A stretch of 18,007 nt of DNA, from positions 1 through 18,007 of the forward strand of contig DATJSJ010000293.1 of NCBI GenBank assembly GCA_035504175.1, in the 5' to 3' direction. This document shows positions 1 through 7,607 of this stretch, one piece after another. The first letter of the stretch is position 1. The number at the start of each line of letters is the position of its first letter. The stretch is from DATJSJ01 sp035504175 (lineage in GTDB: Bacteria > Pseudomonadota > Alphaproteobacteria > Acetobacterales > Acetobacteraceae). A model generated the notes under the pieces. The model had not been told where the DNA came from and ran no database searches. It was given only the letters and a program-made list of their open reading frames with translations. A program made the position numbers and the translations under genes.

Positions 1-1515
1 CCGATCCCCGGCGAGCCGCGTCGCCAGCTCCGGTTGCGTCGTCTCCAGCAGCAGGCGCAGCAGCAGGTTGCGCGCGACCTGCATGCGATACCCCGCGGAG
101 GCGCGCATGTCGCTGATCGGCCGGAAATCCTCGGCGAGCGCGGCCTGTGCCTCGGCGACCGTGCGCTCGGTCCAGCGGCGGCCGAGCAGCGCCGCCTCGG
201 CCGCGCGCGCTCGCTTCGGCGTCGCCGCCATGCCGCCATAGGCGATGCGCACGGCGGCGACCGCACCATCGACGACGCGCAGCGAAAAGGCGCCGAGCAC
301 GGCGGAGATGTCCTGGTCGAAGCGCTTGCTCACCTTGTAGGCGCGAAAGCGCGTGCCGGGCGCGGGCTTCGGCAGGGTGACGCGCTCGACGAACTCGTCC
401 GGCGCGCGGTCCTGGCAGCCATAGGCGAGGAAGAAATCCTCGAGCGGCATGGCGCGCCGCGCGTCGCCGCGGCGCAGATGCAGCGTCGCACCGGCGGCGA
501 TCAGCGCCGGCGGCGAATCGCCGATCGGCGAGCCGTTGGCGACGTTGCCGCCGATCGTGCCGGTGGCGCGCACCTGCGCGCCGCCGAGGCGGCGGAACAG
601 CTCGCCGAGATCGGGATACCAGGCGGCCAGCGCCGCGCCGGCGTCCGCATAGGTCGCGGTGGCGCCGATCTCGATCGCGTCCTCGGTCTCCACCACCGCA
701 TCGAGCCCGCGCACGCGGCCGATCCAGACCACCGGATCGAGCGGCATCAGGCGCTTGGTGACCCAGAGCCCGACATCGGTCGCGCCGGCGACGATGCGCG
801 CGCCCGGCTCGCGCTGCAGCAGCGCCGCCAGGGCATCAGCGGTCGCCGGGGCGTAGAAGCGCCGCCCGTCGGCGTGGCGCACCGCGATGTCGGCCTCGTC
901 CTCGAGTGCCGCCAGGCGCGCGCGCGTCGCCGCCTCGGCGGCGGCGAACCGGTCGTGCCAGGGCTCGGCCAGCGCGAAGCGCGCCGCCCGCACGATCGGC
1001 GCGTAGCCGGTGCAGCGGCAGAGATTGCCGGCGAGCGCATCATCGATCGCCGCCTCGTCCGGCGCCGCGGGCGCTTCCCCGCCGGCGCGGGCCTCGCGGC
1101 CGAGGGCGAACAGCGACATCACGAAGCCCGGCGTGCAGAAGCCGCATTGCGAGCCATGACAATCGACCAGCGCCTGCTGCACCGGATGCAGGCCGCCGTC
1201 CTGCTTCAGATCCTCGACGGTGAGGAGCTGCGCGCCGTCGAGCTGACCCAGCAGCAGGATGCAGGCATTGACCGCGCGCCAGACGACCCGCCCGCCGCGC
1301 GGCCGCACCAGCACCACGGTGCAGGCGCCGCAATCGCCCTCGTTGCAGCCCTCCTTGGTGCCGATCCGGCGCGCCTCGGTGCGCAGCCAGTCCAGCACCG
1401 TCATGGTCGGGTCGAAGCCGCGGAGTTCCTGCGCCACGTCGCCGAGCAGGAAGCGGATCGCATTGCGCGGCGGAAGCGCGGCGGCGCCTCCCGGCCCGGG
1501 CGCGGACGCGATCAT
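1..1515 (-). CDS. xdhA: Xanthine dehydrogenase small subunit (2Fe-2S and FAD domains), 3' end cut by window edge
   Basis: Small subunit of the molybdenum xanthine dehydrogenase, which oxidises hypoxanthine and xanthine to urate in the cytoplasm and passes electrons through two 2Fe-2S centres to FAD. Reading from ATG at 1515, the frame stays open to base 1 (505 codons). A plant-type 2Fe-2S domain has Cys57, Cys62, Cys65 (EGCNEGDCGACTVV) and Cys85. The second [2Fe-2S] domain has CGFC at about 124-127 and CRC at 166-168. The FAD domain carries ATGTIGGNVANGSPIGD near residues 316-332. The last visible residues (SDMRASAGYRMQVARNLL and about 20 more) match the C-terminal part of the FAD domain, so little is missing. 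The large subunit xdhB would be expected just left of the window. It is divergent from guanine deaminase. No strong ribosome site precedes 1515, so the start is fairly, not fully, certain. Confidence 0.93.
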   Translation of the reverse strand, partial: MIASAPGPGGAAALPPRNAIRFLLGDVAQELRGFDPTMTVLDWLRTEARRIGTKEGCNEGDCGACTVVLVRPRGGRVVWRAVNACILLLGQLDGAQLLTVEDLKQDGGLHPVQQALVDCHGSQCGFCTPGFVMSLFALGREARAGGEAPAAPDEAAIDDALAGNLCRCTGYAPIVRAARFALAEPWHDRFAAAEAATRARLAALEDEADIAVRHADGRRFYAPATADALAALLQREPGARIVAGATDVGLWVTKRLMPLDPVVWIGRVRGLDAVVETEDAIEIGATATYADAGAALAAWYPDLGELFRRLGGAQVRATGTIGGNVANGSPIGDSPPALIAAGATLHLRRGDARRAMPLEDFFLAYGCQDRAPDEFVERVTLPKPAPGTRFRAYKVSKRFDQDISAVLGAFSLRVVDGAVAAVRIAYGGMAATPKRARAAEAALLGRRWTERTVAEAQAALAEDFRPISDMRASAGYRMQVARNLLLRLLLETTQPELATRLAGDR

Positions 1516-1898
1516 CCCGAGCCGCACCGGGGGCGGCGACGGCCGGCCGCTGCGGCGGCGCGGGTCGAGCCGAGTGAGGTCGGAGCGGCAGGCATGGATG
1601 CGGTCAGGCCCGGTGGATCAACAGCATGCCGGGCAGCTTGGCAAAAGATCGCACCGCAAAAAAGGGCCTCGCACCGGACGGATGCACCGGGTGTGCGCGG
1701 CCGGTACTCGCCGGCCGGCAAGCCGATCGGACCCCGGGCCAGACCGGAGCGCAGGACACCGGCACCCGGCCTTGACTTGGCTGGCGCCGCATGGCCCCTC
1801 GTAACGATCGCCGTGGGCGGCTCGGGCGGCGATCCTCGGGCGGCAGCAGGAGGTCGGCCGCCTGGGGTGATGCGTCGCATACGATGGAGGGACTGCGT
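1516..1898. other. Intergenic region between divergent xdhA and guaD
   Basis: These 383 bases hold no convincing gene. Open frames crossing the region on both strands are high-GC shadows that continue through xdhA or guaD. An A-rich patch at 1641-1665 is the only marked departure from high GC and could belong to the xdhA promoter. A TTGACT at 1772-1777 resembles a -35 box on the plus strand, but no -10 box lies at 16-18 bases, so I do not call a promoter. A purine-responsive regulator site is plausible here but I see no clear operator. Confidence 0.5.
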
Positions 1899-3224
1899 GT
1901 GACCGAGCCGATGCGCGCGCTGCGCGGCCGGGTGTTGAGCTTCGGCCCGCCTCCGCAGCCGGGCGCAGCCGATGTGCCGCACCGCTTCCTCGACGACGGC
2001 GTGATCCTCCTGCGCGACGGCCGGATCGAGCGGGTCGAGGCGGCGGCGACGCTGCTGCCGGACCTGCCGCCGGGGACACCGGTCGATCACTACCCGGACG
2101 CCCTGATCCTGCCCGGCCTCATCGACCCGCATATCCACTACCCGCAGACCCGCGTGGTCGGCGCGCACGGCACGCAGCTCCTCGAATGGCTGCACCGCTA
2201 CACCTTCCCCGAGGAAGCGAAACTGCGCGACCCGGACTATGCCGCGGTCTGCGCCCGCTTCTTCCTCGACGAGCTGCTGCGCCAGGGCACCACCACCGCC
2301 GCGGTCTACTGCACGGTGCATCCGCAATCGGTCGACGCGTTCTTTGCCGAGAGCGCCCGGCGCAACACGCGCATGATCGCCGGCAAGGTGATGATGGATC
2401 GCAACGCGCCGGACGATCTGCGCGACACGGCGGAGGCCGGCGCGCGCGAGAGTGCGGCGCTGCTCGCCGCCTGGCACGGGCGCGGCCGGCAGCTCTACGC
2501 GGTCACGCCGCGCTTCGCCGTCACCTCGACCGAGGCGCAGCTCGACGCCGCGGCGGGGCTGCTGCGCGACCACCCCGGCGTCTACCTGCAGACGCACCTG
2601 GCCGAGAACCACGCCGAGATCGCGACCGTGCGGGCGCAGTTCCCCGCGGCGCGCAGCTACACCGACGTCTACGCCCGGCACGGGCTGCTCGGGCCGCGTT
2701 CGCTGTTCGGACACTGTCTGCATCTGGACGATGCGGACGTGGCGCTGCTGGGGGAGAGCGGCTCGGTCGCGGTGTTCTGCCCGACCTCCAACCTGTTCCT
2801 CGGCTCCGGCCTGTTCGACATGGCGCGGCTGCGCGGCGCGGCGGCGCCGGTGCCGGTCGCGATCGCGACCGATATCGGCGGCGGCACCAGCTACTCCATG
2901 CTGCGCACGGCGGCCGAGGGCTACAAGGTGTTGCAGATGCAGGGCCAGACATGGCCACCGCTCGCGGCGTTCCGGCAGATCACCCGCGGCAATGCCGAGG
3001 CGCTGTCGCTGGACGACCGGATCGGCGCGATCGAGCCGGGCTTCGAGGCGGATTTTGCGGTGCTCGATCCACGCGCGACGCCGGCCATGGCGCAGCGGCT
3101 GGACCGGGACGGATCCGATCTGGTGGACGAGCTCTCGGTGCTGCTGACGCTCGGCGACGACCGCTGCGTCCGGGCGACCTATGTCGCAGGCGTGCGAGTG
3201 GCGGGCGTCGGGCAGGACCGATAA
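1899..3224 (+). CDS. guaD: Guanine deaminase
   Basis: Zinc amidohydrolase converting guanine to xanthine plus ammonia, feeding the xanthine dehydrogenase encoded divergently. With GTG at 1899 it is 441 aa, normal for the family. The start is chosen because GGAGG at 1886-1890 lies 8 bases before it; ATG 1884 would contain that site and ATG 1911 is too far. Metal and active-site signatures in order: PGLIDPHIHYPQ (His78, His80), a THLAEN segment (His233, Glu236), GHCLHL (His272), CPTSNLFLGSG, and IATDIGGGTSYSM (Asp325). The HIHYPQ and SNLFLGSGLF signatures distinguish guanine deaminase from related SsnA/AtzA-type deaminases. A GC hairpin follows at 3259-3295. Confidence 0.94.
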   Translation: MTEPMRALRGRVLSFGPPPQPGAADVPHRFLDDGVILLRDGRIERVEAAATLLPDLPPGTPVDHYPDALILPGLIDPHIHYPQTRVVGAHGTQLLEWLHRYTFPEEAKLRDPDYAAVCARFFLDELLRQGTTTAAVYCTVHPQSVDAFFAESARRNTRMIAGKVMMDRNAPDDLRDTAEAGARESAALLAAWHGRGRQLYAVTPRFAVTSTEAQLDAAAGLLRDHPGVYLQTHLAENHAEIATVRAQFPAARSYTDVYARHGLLGPRSLFGHCLHLDDADVALLGESGSVAVFCPTSNLFLGSGLFDMARLRGAAAPVPVAIATDIGGGTSYSMLRTAAEGYKVLQMQGQTWPPLAAFRQITRGNAEALSLDDRIGAIEPGFEADFAVLDPRATPAMAQRLDRDGSDLVDELSVLLTLGDDRCVRATYVAGVRVAGVGQDR

Positions 3225-3258
3225 CGTGGCCGCGAACGTCTTGCCGCCGCCGACGTTG

Positions 3259-3295
3259 CCCCCTGCGGCGCGCGGTCCGGCGCGGTTTCAGGGGG
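3259..3295 (+). terminator. Possible hairpin after guaD
   Basis: CCCCCTG (3259-3265) pairs perfectly with CAGGGGG (3289-3295) around a 23-base GC-rich loop. There is no T-run, so it is at best a factor-dependent terminator or transcript-end stabiliser. It ends 10 bases before the ATG of the next gene, so it could also hinder that gene's ribosome binding. Confidence 0.35.
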
Positions 3296-3305
3296 TAGAT
3301 CAGGA

Positions 3306-3644
3306 ATGGCAGATCCGGTTTCCCGCGACGTGCTGCGGGCAGTGCTCGAAATTCGCGATCTCCGGCACAACGAGACGCACGCGGCGCTGCTGGCCCTGTT
3401 TCAGGGGCTGGCGGCGGAGCTGCTCGATGCCGGCGCGGTGCGTCCCGGTCCGCTGCTGGGACGGGTCGAGATGGCGGCGCAGGCGACCGCAAATGAGGCG
3501 CACGGGGAAACCGCGCGCCACATGCTGAACTACGTTGCCGAATGGCTGCGATCGGTGCAGCCCGACCTGCCCGTCCCCTATCGCGAGGCCTGGCGGGCGC
3601 CGCCGATCGCCGGCGGCACATCATCCGAGCCGGAGGAGCGCTGA
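3306..3644 (+). CDS. Uncharacterised 112-aa protein
   Basis: I do not recognise the family. The ATG at 3306 is preceded by GGGGG at 3291-3295. The protein is soluble, with no signal peptide or membrane segment, and looks mostly alpha-helical through residue ~85, ending in a Pro-rich, acidic tail (PEPEER-like). Two His-containing stretches, RHNETHAAL and NEAHGETARHML, share an N-E-x-H pattern (NETH and NEAH), which might reflect an internal helical repeat or a metal/ligand site; this is inference. It follows guaD by 81 bases in the same direction and converges on the Gly-rich gene. Normal amino-acid composition and no better frame on either strand support a real gene. Confidence 0.68.
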   Translation: MADPVSRDVLRAVLEIRDLRHNETHAALLALFQGLAAELLDAGAVRPGPLLGRVEMAAQATANEAHGETARHMLNYVAEWLRSVQPDLPVPYREAWRAPPIAGGTSSEPEER

Positions 3645-3660
3645 CCGGCCTCGCGGCCGG
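3645..3660. terminator. Short hairpin between convergent genes
   Basis: CCGGCC (3645-3650) and GGCCGG (3655-3660) flank a TCGC loop, starting directly after the stop codon of the 112-aa gene and 15 bases from the end of the convergent Gly-rich gene. The symmetrical position fits a shared bidirectional terminator. The stem is short and has no T-run. Confidence 0.4.
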
Positions 3661-3675
3661 CCGGAGCGACGCCGC

Positions 3676-4200
3676 TCAGCGGCAGCAGCAGCAGCAACCG
3701 GGGGCGACGTGATGGACCACGCGGCGCACGTGGTAGACCGGGCGTGACGCGACCGGCACCCGATAGAGCGCCGGCAGCGGGTAGGCCGGCGGCGCGTAGG
3801 CCGGCGGATAAGCGGGCGGATAGACGGGCGGGTAGATCACCGCGCCATAGCCCACCGGCCGCGGCCAACCCCAACCGGCCCGCCAGCCCCAGCCGTGCCA
3901 ACCCCAGCCGCCACGCCAGCCCCAGCCGCCGCGCCAGCCCACACCCCACGGCCGGCCATACCAGCCACCGTGCCAGCCGCCGCCGTGCCAACCGCCGCCG
4001 GCCCAGCCGCCGCCATGCCAACCACCCCCGGACCAGCCTCCGCCGCCGTGCCAGCCGCCGCCGGCCCAGCCACCACCTCCGTGCCAGCCGCCGCCGCCAC
4101 GCCATTGGGCGCGCGCAGGGCTCGCCACGCCCAGGCACAGCGCGAGGATGACGGCCGGCAGTAGCGCAAAGACAAAGCGACGCGGCAGCCGCAGCGACAT
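3676..4200 (-). CDS. Secreted Gly/Trp/His-rich low-complexity protein with Cys5 tail
   Basis: A 174-aa exported protein of unknown function. Residues 1-31 form a Sec signal peptide (positive n-region, hydrophobic core FALLPAVILALCLGVAS, cleavage after ARA). Residues 35-112 are built from repeats of the type GGGWHGGGWAGGGW, turning into GWRGGWGW units. Residues 124-142 are a tyrosine/proline segment (YPPVYPPAYPPAYAPPAY). The C-terminus is basic and His-containing and ends in five consecutive cysteines before a final Arg. A clear ribosome site AAGGAG lies about 9 bases upstream of ATG 4200, and ATTATG (4251-4256, CATAAT on the coding strand) may be a -10 box. Similar Gly/Trp-rich exported proteins occur widely in alphaproteobacteria without known function. 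Surface attachment or metal binding by the Cys/His tail is speculation. Confidence 0.82.
   Translation of the reverse strand: MSLRLPRRFVFALLPAVILALCLGVASPARAQWRGGGGWHGGGGWAGGGWHGGGGWSGGGWHGGGWAGGGWHGGGWHGGWYGRPWGVGWRGGWGWRGGWGWHGWGWRAGWGWPRPVGYGAVIYPPVYPPAYPPAYAPPAYPLPALYRVPVASRPVYHVRRVVHHVAPGCCCCCR
3865..4098 (-). repeat. Degenerate tandem coding repeat (Gly-Trp-His units)
   Basis: Inside the Gly-rich gene, roughly 12-18-bp units encode GGGWHGG/GGGWAGG/GGWGW motifs. The copies are imperfect and their number could vary by slippage between strains. Confidence 0.7.
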
Positions 4201-4309
4201 CGGTTGAGCTCCTTCGACCAGGACGCGTTATGAAGCGGAGCGGTGCCGGAATTATGGCGCGCGACATGCATGGGTCTTAGGCTCGCGCAGAGTTGTCTGT
4301 CGGGCAGCT

Positions 4310-5188
4310 TCAGTCGGGAAAGCCGGCCCTGGCCCGCACTTCCGCTGGCGTGTGTCCGGCCTGGCGCAGCGCCCGAAGACTGAGTGCGGCGTCGCGTTTG
4401 GCGAGGCGTCGTCCGGTCGCGTCGCGGAGCAGTGCGTGGTGCGCGTAGCGCGGCTCGGGCCAGTGCATCAGCGCCTGCAGCAGCCGATGCAGATCCGTCG
4501 CCGGCAACAGGTCGCACCCGCGCGTCACGAGAGTGACGCCCTGCGCGGCATCGTCGTGCGTGACGCAGAGATGATAGCTGGCGGGAGCGTCCTTGCGCGC
4601 GAGCACGACGTCGCCAAACCGCGCCGGCGCGCAGCGTACCCGGCCCTCGCCGATCTCCTCCCGCATCAGCGGGTGGCGAACGACGCGCATTGCCGCTTCC
4701 ATGTCGAGGCGGAGCGCGAAGGGCTCGCCCGCGGCGATCCGGCGTGCCCGCTCGGTCGCGGCCAGGCTGCGGCAGGTGCCGGGATAGAGCGGCGTGCCGT
4801 CGGGATCATGCGGCGCCTGCGCCGCCCGGGCTACTTCCTGCGCGATCGCGGCGCGGGTGCAGAAGCAGGGGTACAGCAGTCCACGGGCGGCCAGGGCATC
4901 GAGGCTCGCCCGGTACTCGGGCAGGTGTTGCGACTGGACCCGCACCGGACCGTCCCAATCGAGGCCGAGCCAGGCCAGATCCTCGAGGATTGCCGCGGCA
5001 TGGTCGGAGCGGCAGCGGGCCGGGTCGATGTCCTCGAGACGCAGCAGGAAGCGGCCGGCGGCGGAGCGGGCGCGGCGCCAGCCGTCCAAGGCGGAATGGG
5101 CATGGCCAAGATGCAGCAGGCCGGTCGGACTTGGGGCGAAGCGGGTGATGACGGGGGCGATGCTGGACATGGCGGCGTGCGCAGACAT
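4310..5188 (-). CDS. gluQ: Glutamyl-Q tRNA(Asp) synthetase
   Basis: Also called GluQRS or YadB. Activates glutamate and attaches it to queuosine at position 34 of tRNA-Asp, a cytoplasmic tRNA modification. The 292-aa protein is a stand-alone GluRS catalytic domain with no anticodon-binding domain, which defines the family. Seen motifs: FAPSPTGLLHLGHAHSAL (HIGH-like HLGH at 26-29), LEDID, a zinc site Cys108-x-Cys110 ... Tyr135-x3-Cys139, and LAKRD at 262-266 in place of KMSKS. ATG 5188 is taken as the start; ATG 5170 would remove six residues and cannot be excluded because neither has a strong ribosome site. It is divergent from the esterase gene at 5337. Confidence 0.95.
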   Translation of the reverse strand: MSAHAAMSSIAPVITRFAPSPTGLLHLGHAHSALDGWRRARSAAGRFLLRLEDIDPARCRSDHAAAILEDLAWLGLDWDGPVRVQSQHLPEYRASLDALAARGLLYPCFCTRAAIAQEVARAAQAPHDPDGTPLYPGTCRSLAATERARRIAAGEPFALRLDMEAAMRVVRHPLMREEIGEGRVRCAPARFGDVVLARKDAPASYHLCVTHDDAAQGVTLVTRGCDLLPATDLHRLLQALMHWPEPRYAHHALLRDATGRRLAKRDAALSLRALRQAGHTPAEVRARAGFPD

Positions 5189-5336
5189 AGACCGGTTTCC
5201 GGCCGGCGCAGCGCGAAACGGATCAGCCGTTTTTCTGTGCGAGCGACATCCTGTGTGCGCGAGCCGGTTCTTCGGTTGGGCCGATGCCGGTCCGGCTGAG
5301 GTCCCGGGACTGCCGGAGCGGTTGAGGAGGCGGCGG

Positions 5337-5987
5337 ATGACGGGGCTGGAGGGGCCGGAGCGCGGGCCGGCGGCCGGGGGCGGGGCGCGGCAGCTCGTGG
5401 TGTTGCTGCACGGGCTCGGCGCGAACGGGCGGGATCTGATCGAGCTGGCCGATCCCTGGTCGCAGGTGCTGCCGCATGCGGCCTTCGTGGCGCCGGACGG
5501 GCCGGAGCCATGCGAGGGTGTGCCGTTCGGCCGGCAATGGTTCGCGCTCTGGGACCGGACGCCGGAGCAGCTCGAGGCCGGTGCCCGCGCCGCCGCGGGG
5601 ATGTTGGACCCGTTCCTGGATGCGGCGCTGGTGCGGCGTGGCCTGGCGCCTGACGCGTATGTGCTGATGGGGTTCAGCCAGGGGGCGATGATGGCGCTGC
5701 ATGTCGGGCTGCGCCGTCCGGTCGGGCCGCGGGCGATTCTCGCCTATTCGGGTGCCCTGCTGGCGCATGAGGTGTTGGCGGCGGAGCTGGCCAATACCGC
5801 GCCGGTTCTGCTGGTGCATGGCGAGGATGATCCGGTGGTTCCGGTCGGCTATTCCCGGATGACCGAGGAGGCGTTGCGTGCCGCCGGCGTCCCGGTCGAG
5901 GCGCATTTCGTCCCCGGCCTCGCCCACGGCATTGACCCGACCGGTCTTGCCGCCGGTGCCGGCATGTTGCGACGCGCCTTTCGGTGA
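5337..5987 (+). CDS. Phospholipase/carboxylesterase-family alpha/beta hydrolase
   Basis: A 216-aa cytoplasmic serine hydrolase of the Abhydrolase_2 (carboxylesterase II, YpfH-like) family. LLHGLGANGRDL (24-34) forms the oxyanion-hole region. The nucleophile is Ser114 in GFSQGA, the acid is Asp165 in HGEDDPVVP, and the base is His197 in GLAHGID. The start ATG 5337 has AGGAGG at 5325-5330 with 6-base spacing; longer upstream frames are shadows of gluQ. The natural substrate (short-chain ester or lysophospholipid) cannot be read from sequence. It is followed by two strong hairpins at 5997-6040. Confidence 0.88.
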   Translation: MTGLEGPERGPAAGGGARQLVVLLHGLGANGRDLIELADPWSQVLPHAAFVAPDGPEPCEGVPFGRQWFALWDRTPEQLEAGARAAAGMLDPFLDAALVRRGLAPDAYVLMGFSQGAMMALHVGLRRPVGPRAILAYSGALLAHEVLAAELANTAPVLLVHGEDDPVVPVGYSRMTEEALRAAGVPVEAHFVPGLAHGIDPTGLAAGAGMLRRAFR

Positions 5988-5996
5988 TGCGGGGTC

Positions 5997-6040
5997 CAGG
6001 GGCCGGTGAGGCCCCTGGTGGGTCTGGGGCGAAGCCCCAG
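5997..6040 (+). terminator. Tandem GC hairpins after the esterase gene
   Basis: Two perfect stems in a row: CAGGGGCC (5997-6004) with GGCCCCTG (6010-6017) around GGTGA, then CTGGGGC (6024-6030) with GCCCCAG (6034-6040) around GAA. They begin 9 bases after the stop codon, so a terminator or 3'-end stabiliser for the esterase transcript is likely. There is no T-run. Back-to-back GGGGC/GCCCC hairpins of this style are, as far as I recall, common after genes in Acetobacteraceae. Confidence 0.6.
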
Positions 6041-6116
6041 TGCTGTCTCCCTGGCCGGTCGTGCCACGCGGCCTGTATGCTCGCCTTCGTCACTGCCGCC
6101 GGAGACCCACCGACCG

Positions 6117-7088
6117 ATGCCCAGCCCCGATTGGCGCATCCCGCCGAAGCTTCAGCCGGAGCCCGGCGATTACGGCTACGACCTCGATCGTGCGCTCAAG
6201 GCCATGGTCGGGCTGAAAGCAACAGTGCCGGACGACGCCTTCACCGCCGGCGCGCTCGGCACCGAGCGGATCGGCAGCGGCGCGGTGATCCGGGCGGATG
6301 GGCTGGTGCTGACCATCGGCTATCTGATCACCGAGGCGGAGCAGATCTGGCTGACCGATTGCGAGGGGCATGTTCTGCCCGGGCATGCGCTGGCTTACGA
6401 CCAGGCGACGGGGTTCGGGCTGGTGCAGCCGCTCGGGCGGCTGGCGGTGCCGCATCTGGGCCTCGGCAATCCGGGCGCGGTGGCGATCGGGGACGCGCTG
6501 GTGATGGCGGCGGCGGGCGGCCGCACCCATGCGATCGAGGCCAAGCTGGTTGGCCGACAGCAATTCGCCGGCTACTGGGAGTATCTGCTGGAGGATGCGC
6601 TGTTCACTGCGCCGGCGCATCCGTTCTGGAGTGGCGCTGCGCTGCTCGACGGGCGGGGCGAATTGATCGGCGTCGGCTCGCTGATCCTGCAGCAGGGCGA
6701 TGGCGGGCGGCGGCTCGACACCAACATGGTGGTGCCGGTGCATCATCTGCGGCCGATCCTGCAGGATCTGCTGCGCTACGGCCGGGTCGACCGGCCACCG
6801 CGCCCCTGGCTCGGTCTCTACGCGGTGGAGGACGAGGACGAGATCCTGATCGGTGGCTGCAGCAGCAACGGGCCGGCCGAGCAGGCTGGGCTGCGCAAGG
6901 GCGACCGGGTGCTGGCGGTCAATGACGAGCCGGTTCCGGACCTGGCCGGGCTGTGGACGCGGCTGTGGTCGAGCGGCGCGGCGGGGGTCTGCATCACGCT
7001 GCGCATTTCACGTGACGGAAGGTCGATGGTGGTGCCGCTGGTCACGGCGGACCGCGCCGCCTTCCTCAAGCCACCGCGCCTGCATTGA
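6117..7088 (+). CDS. Trypsin-like/PDZ protein, probable inactive HtrA relative
   Basis: A 323-aa protein with a DegP/HtrA-like chymotrypsin fold (about residues 45-210) and one PDZ domain (about 228-312, with GPAEQAGLRKGDRVLAVND). The catalytic triad is degenerate: where HtrA proteins have the histidine of TNNHVV this has TIGYLI (Tyr69); where they have TDLALI this has TGFGLV (Gly99); only Ser172 remains, in FWSGAALLD instead of GNSGGPL. It should therefore be a non-proteolytic binding protein or act by unusual chemistry. I see no signal peptide, so it looks cytoplasmic, unlike DegP. ATG 6117 is preferred over the in-frame start at 6006, because the longer version starts inside the hairpins and adds a low-quality Pro/Ser/Arg segment; GGAG lies at 6101-6104. 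Confidence 0.83.
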   Translation: MPSPDWRIPPKLQPEPGDYGYDLDRALKAMVGLKATVPDDAFTAGALGTERIGSGAVIRADGLVLTIGYLITEAEQIWLTDCEGHVLPGHALAYDQATGFGLVQPLGRLAVPHLGLGNPGAVAIGDALVMAAAGGRTHAIEAKLVGRQQFAGYWEYLLEDALFTAPAHPFWSGAALLDGRGELIGVGSLILQQGDGGRRLDTNMVVPVHHLRPILQDLLRYGRVDRPPRPWLGLYAVEDEDEILIGGCSSNGPAEQAGLRKGDRVLAVNDEPVPDLAGLWTRLWSSGAAGVCITLRISRDGRSMVVPLVTADRAAFLKPPRLH

Positions 7089-7158
7089 GTCTCCGACGCC
7101 GCGCTGGCGAAAGGCTCGCGGGTTCCCTATCCTGGTGCGTCAAATTTCGGAGATCGTG

Positions 7159-7350
7159 ATGCGCCCGCTTCTCGTGCTTGCCGCCGTTCTTGCCCTGCAG
7201 GCCTGCGCCGCGATGCCGAGTCAGCAGGAACGAGCCTTCACGGCGCAGGCCGGGGGCTACAGCGGGGCACAGGTGGCGGCGGACCGGCAGGCGATCCTGC
7301 AGGGGATGCGTGATGCGGGCGGCTCGGGCGCCGACTGGTCCGGGCGGTAG
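7159..7350 (+). CDS. Small lipoprotein, 63 aa
   Basis: Residues 1-15 are a lipoprotein signal peptide ending in the lipobox LQAC with lipidated Cys16. The mature part is only 48 residues, Gln/Ala/Gly-rich with no known domain. The residue after Cys is Ala, so no inner-membrane retention signal is seen and outer-membrane anchoring is likely. ATG 7159 has a CGGAGA ribosome site about 5 bases upstream. The longer in-frame start at 6853 lies inside the PDZ gene and is rejected. Function unknown. Confidence 0.75.
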   Translation: MRPLLVLAAVLALQACAAMPSQQERAFTAQAGGYSGAQVAADRQAILQGMRDAGGSGADWSGR

Positions 7351-7384
7351 CCACGGACGGGCAAGACCCGAAGCGCAGCAGGGA

Positions 7385-7457
7385 CCTCCGATCCCTCGCG
7401 GAGGAGCCGGCCACGATTGACGCGGTGTCCCGGCTCCGGGAATGATGCACCGCGTCA
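7385..7457 (+). other. Structured intergenic RNA/DNA: two hairpins between lipoprotein and ABC operon
   Basis: The first hairpin is CCTCCG (7385-7390) with CGGAGG (7399-7404). The second is nested: outer 10-bp arms TGACGCGGTG (7418-7427) and CACCGCGTCA (7448-7457) enclose an inner TCCCGG-CT-CCGGGA stem (7428-7441), with ATGATG (7442-7447) as a one-sided bulge. Located 35-107 bases after the lipoprotein stop and 150 bases before the permease start, it may terminate the lipoprotein transcript or be a leader element of the importer operon. It does not match a riboswitch class I know. Confidence 0.5.
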
Positions 7458-7607
7458 TGACGCAGCATCCCGCGCCGGAGGCCACATCTCTCCGATCGCC
7501 GGTTCGGGCGCATCGCGCTTCTGCGAGGCGCGGCGAGGGTGCGGGCCGGTGATCCGGTGCCGCGCGCTCCGCTTTGCCGGCCGCAATCCCGCATTGCCGC
7601 GCGCCGG

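Noticed and set aside
34..1902. 622-aa plus-strand open frame
   Set aside because: It is antisense to xdhA, whose minus-strand frame contains all 2Fe-2S and FAD motifs. The frame is Arg/Ala/Gly-rich with no domain, typical of high-GC shadows.
1512..2723. 403-aa minus-strand open frame whose stop overlaps the xdhA start
   Set aside because: It is antisense to guanine deaminase, and its composition is shadow-like. The TGATG overlap with xdhA is tempting but coincidental.
5216..5236. AAACGG-ATCAG-CCGTTT followed by T's as an intrinsic terminator
   Set aside because: The stem is only 6 bp, and it lies between divergent gluQ and the esterase, where no plus-strand transcript should end. More likely part of an AT-richer promoter patch.
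7385..7457. Guanidine-type (ykkC or mini-ykkC) riboswitch ahead of the importer
   Set aside because: Guanidine carboxylase-linked importers are of this type, but the hairpin loops lack the ACGR signature and no carboxylase genes are present.
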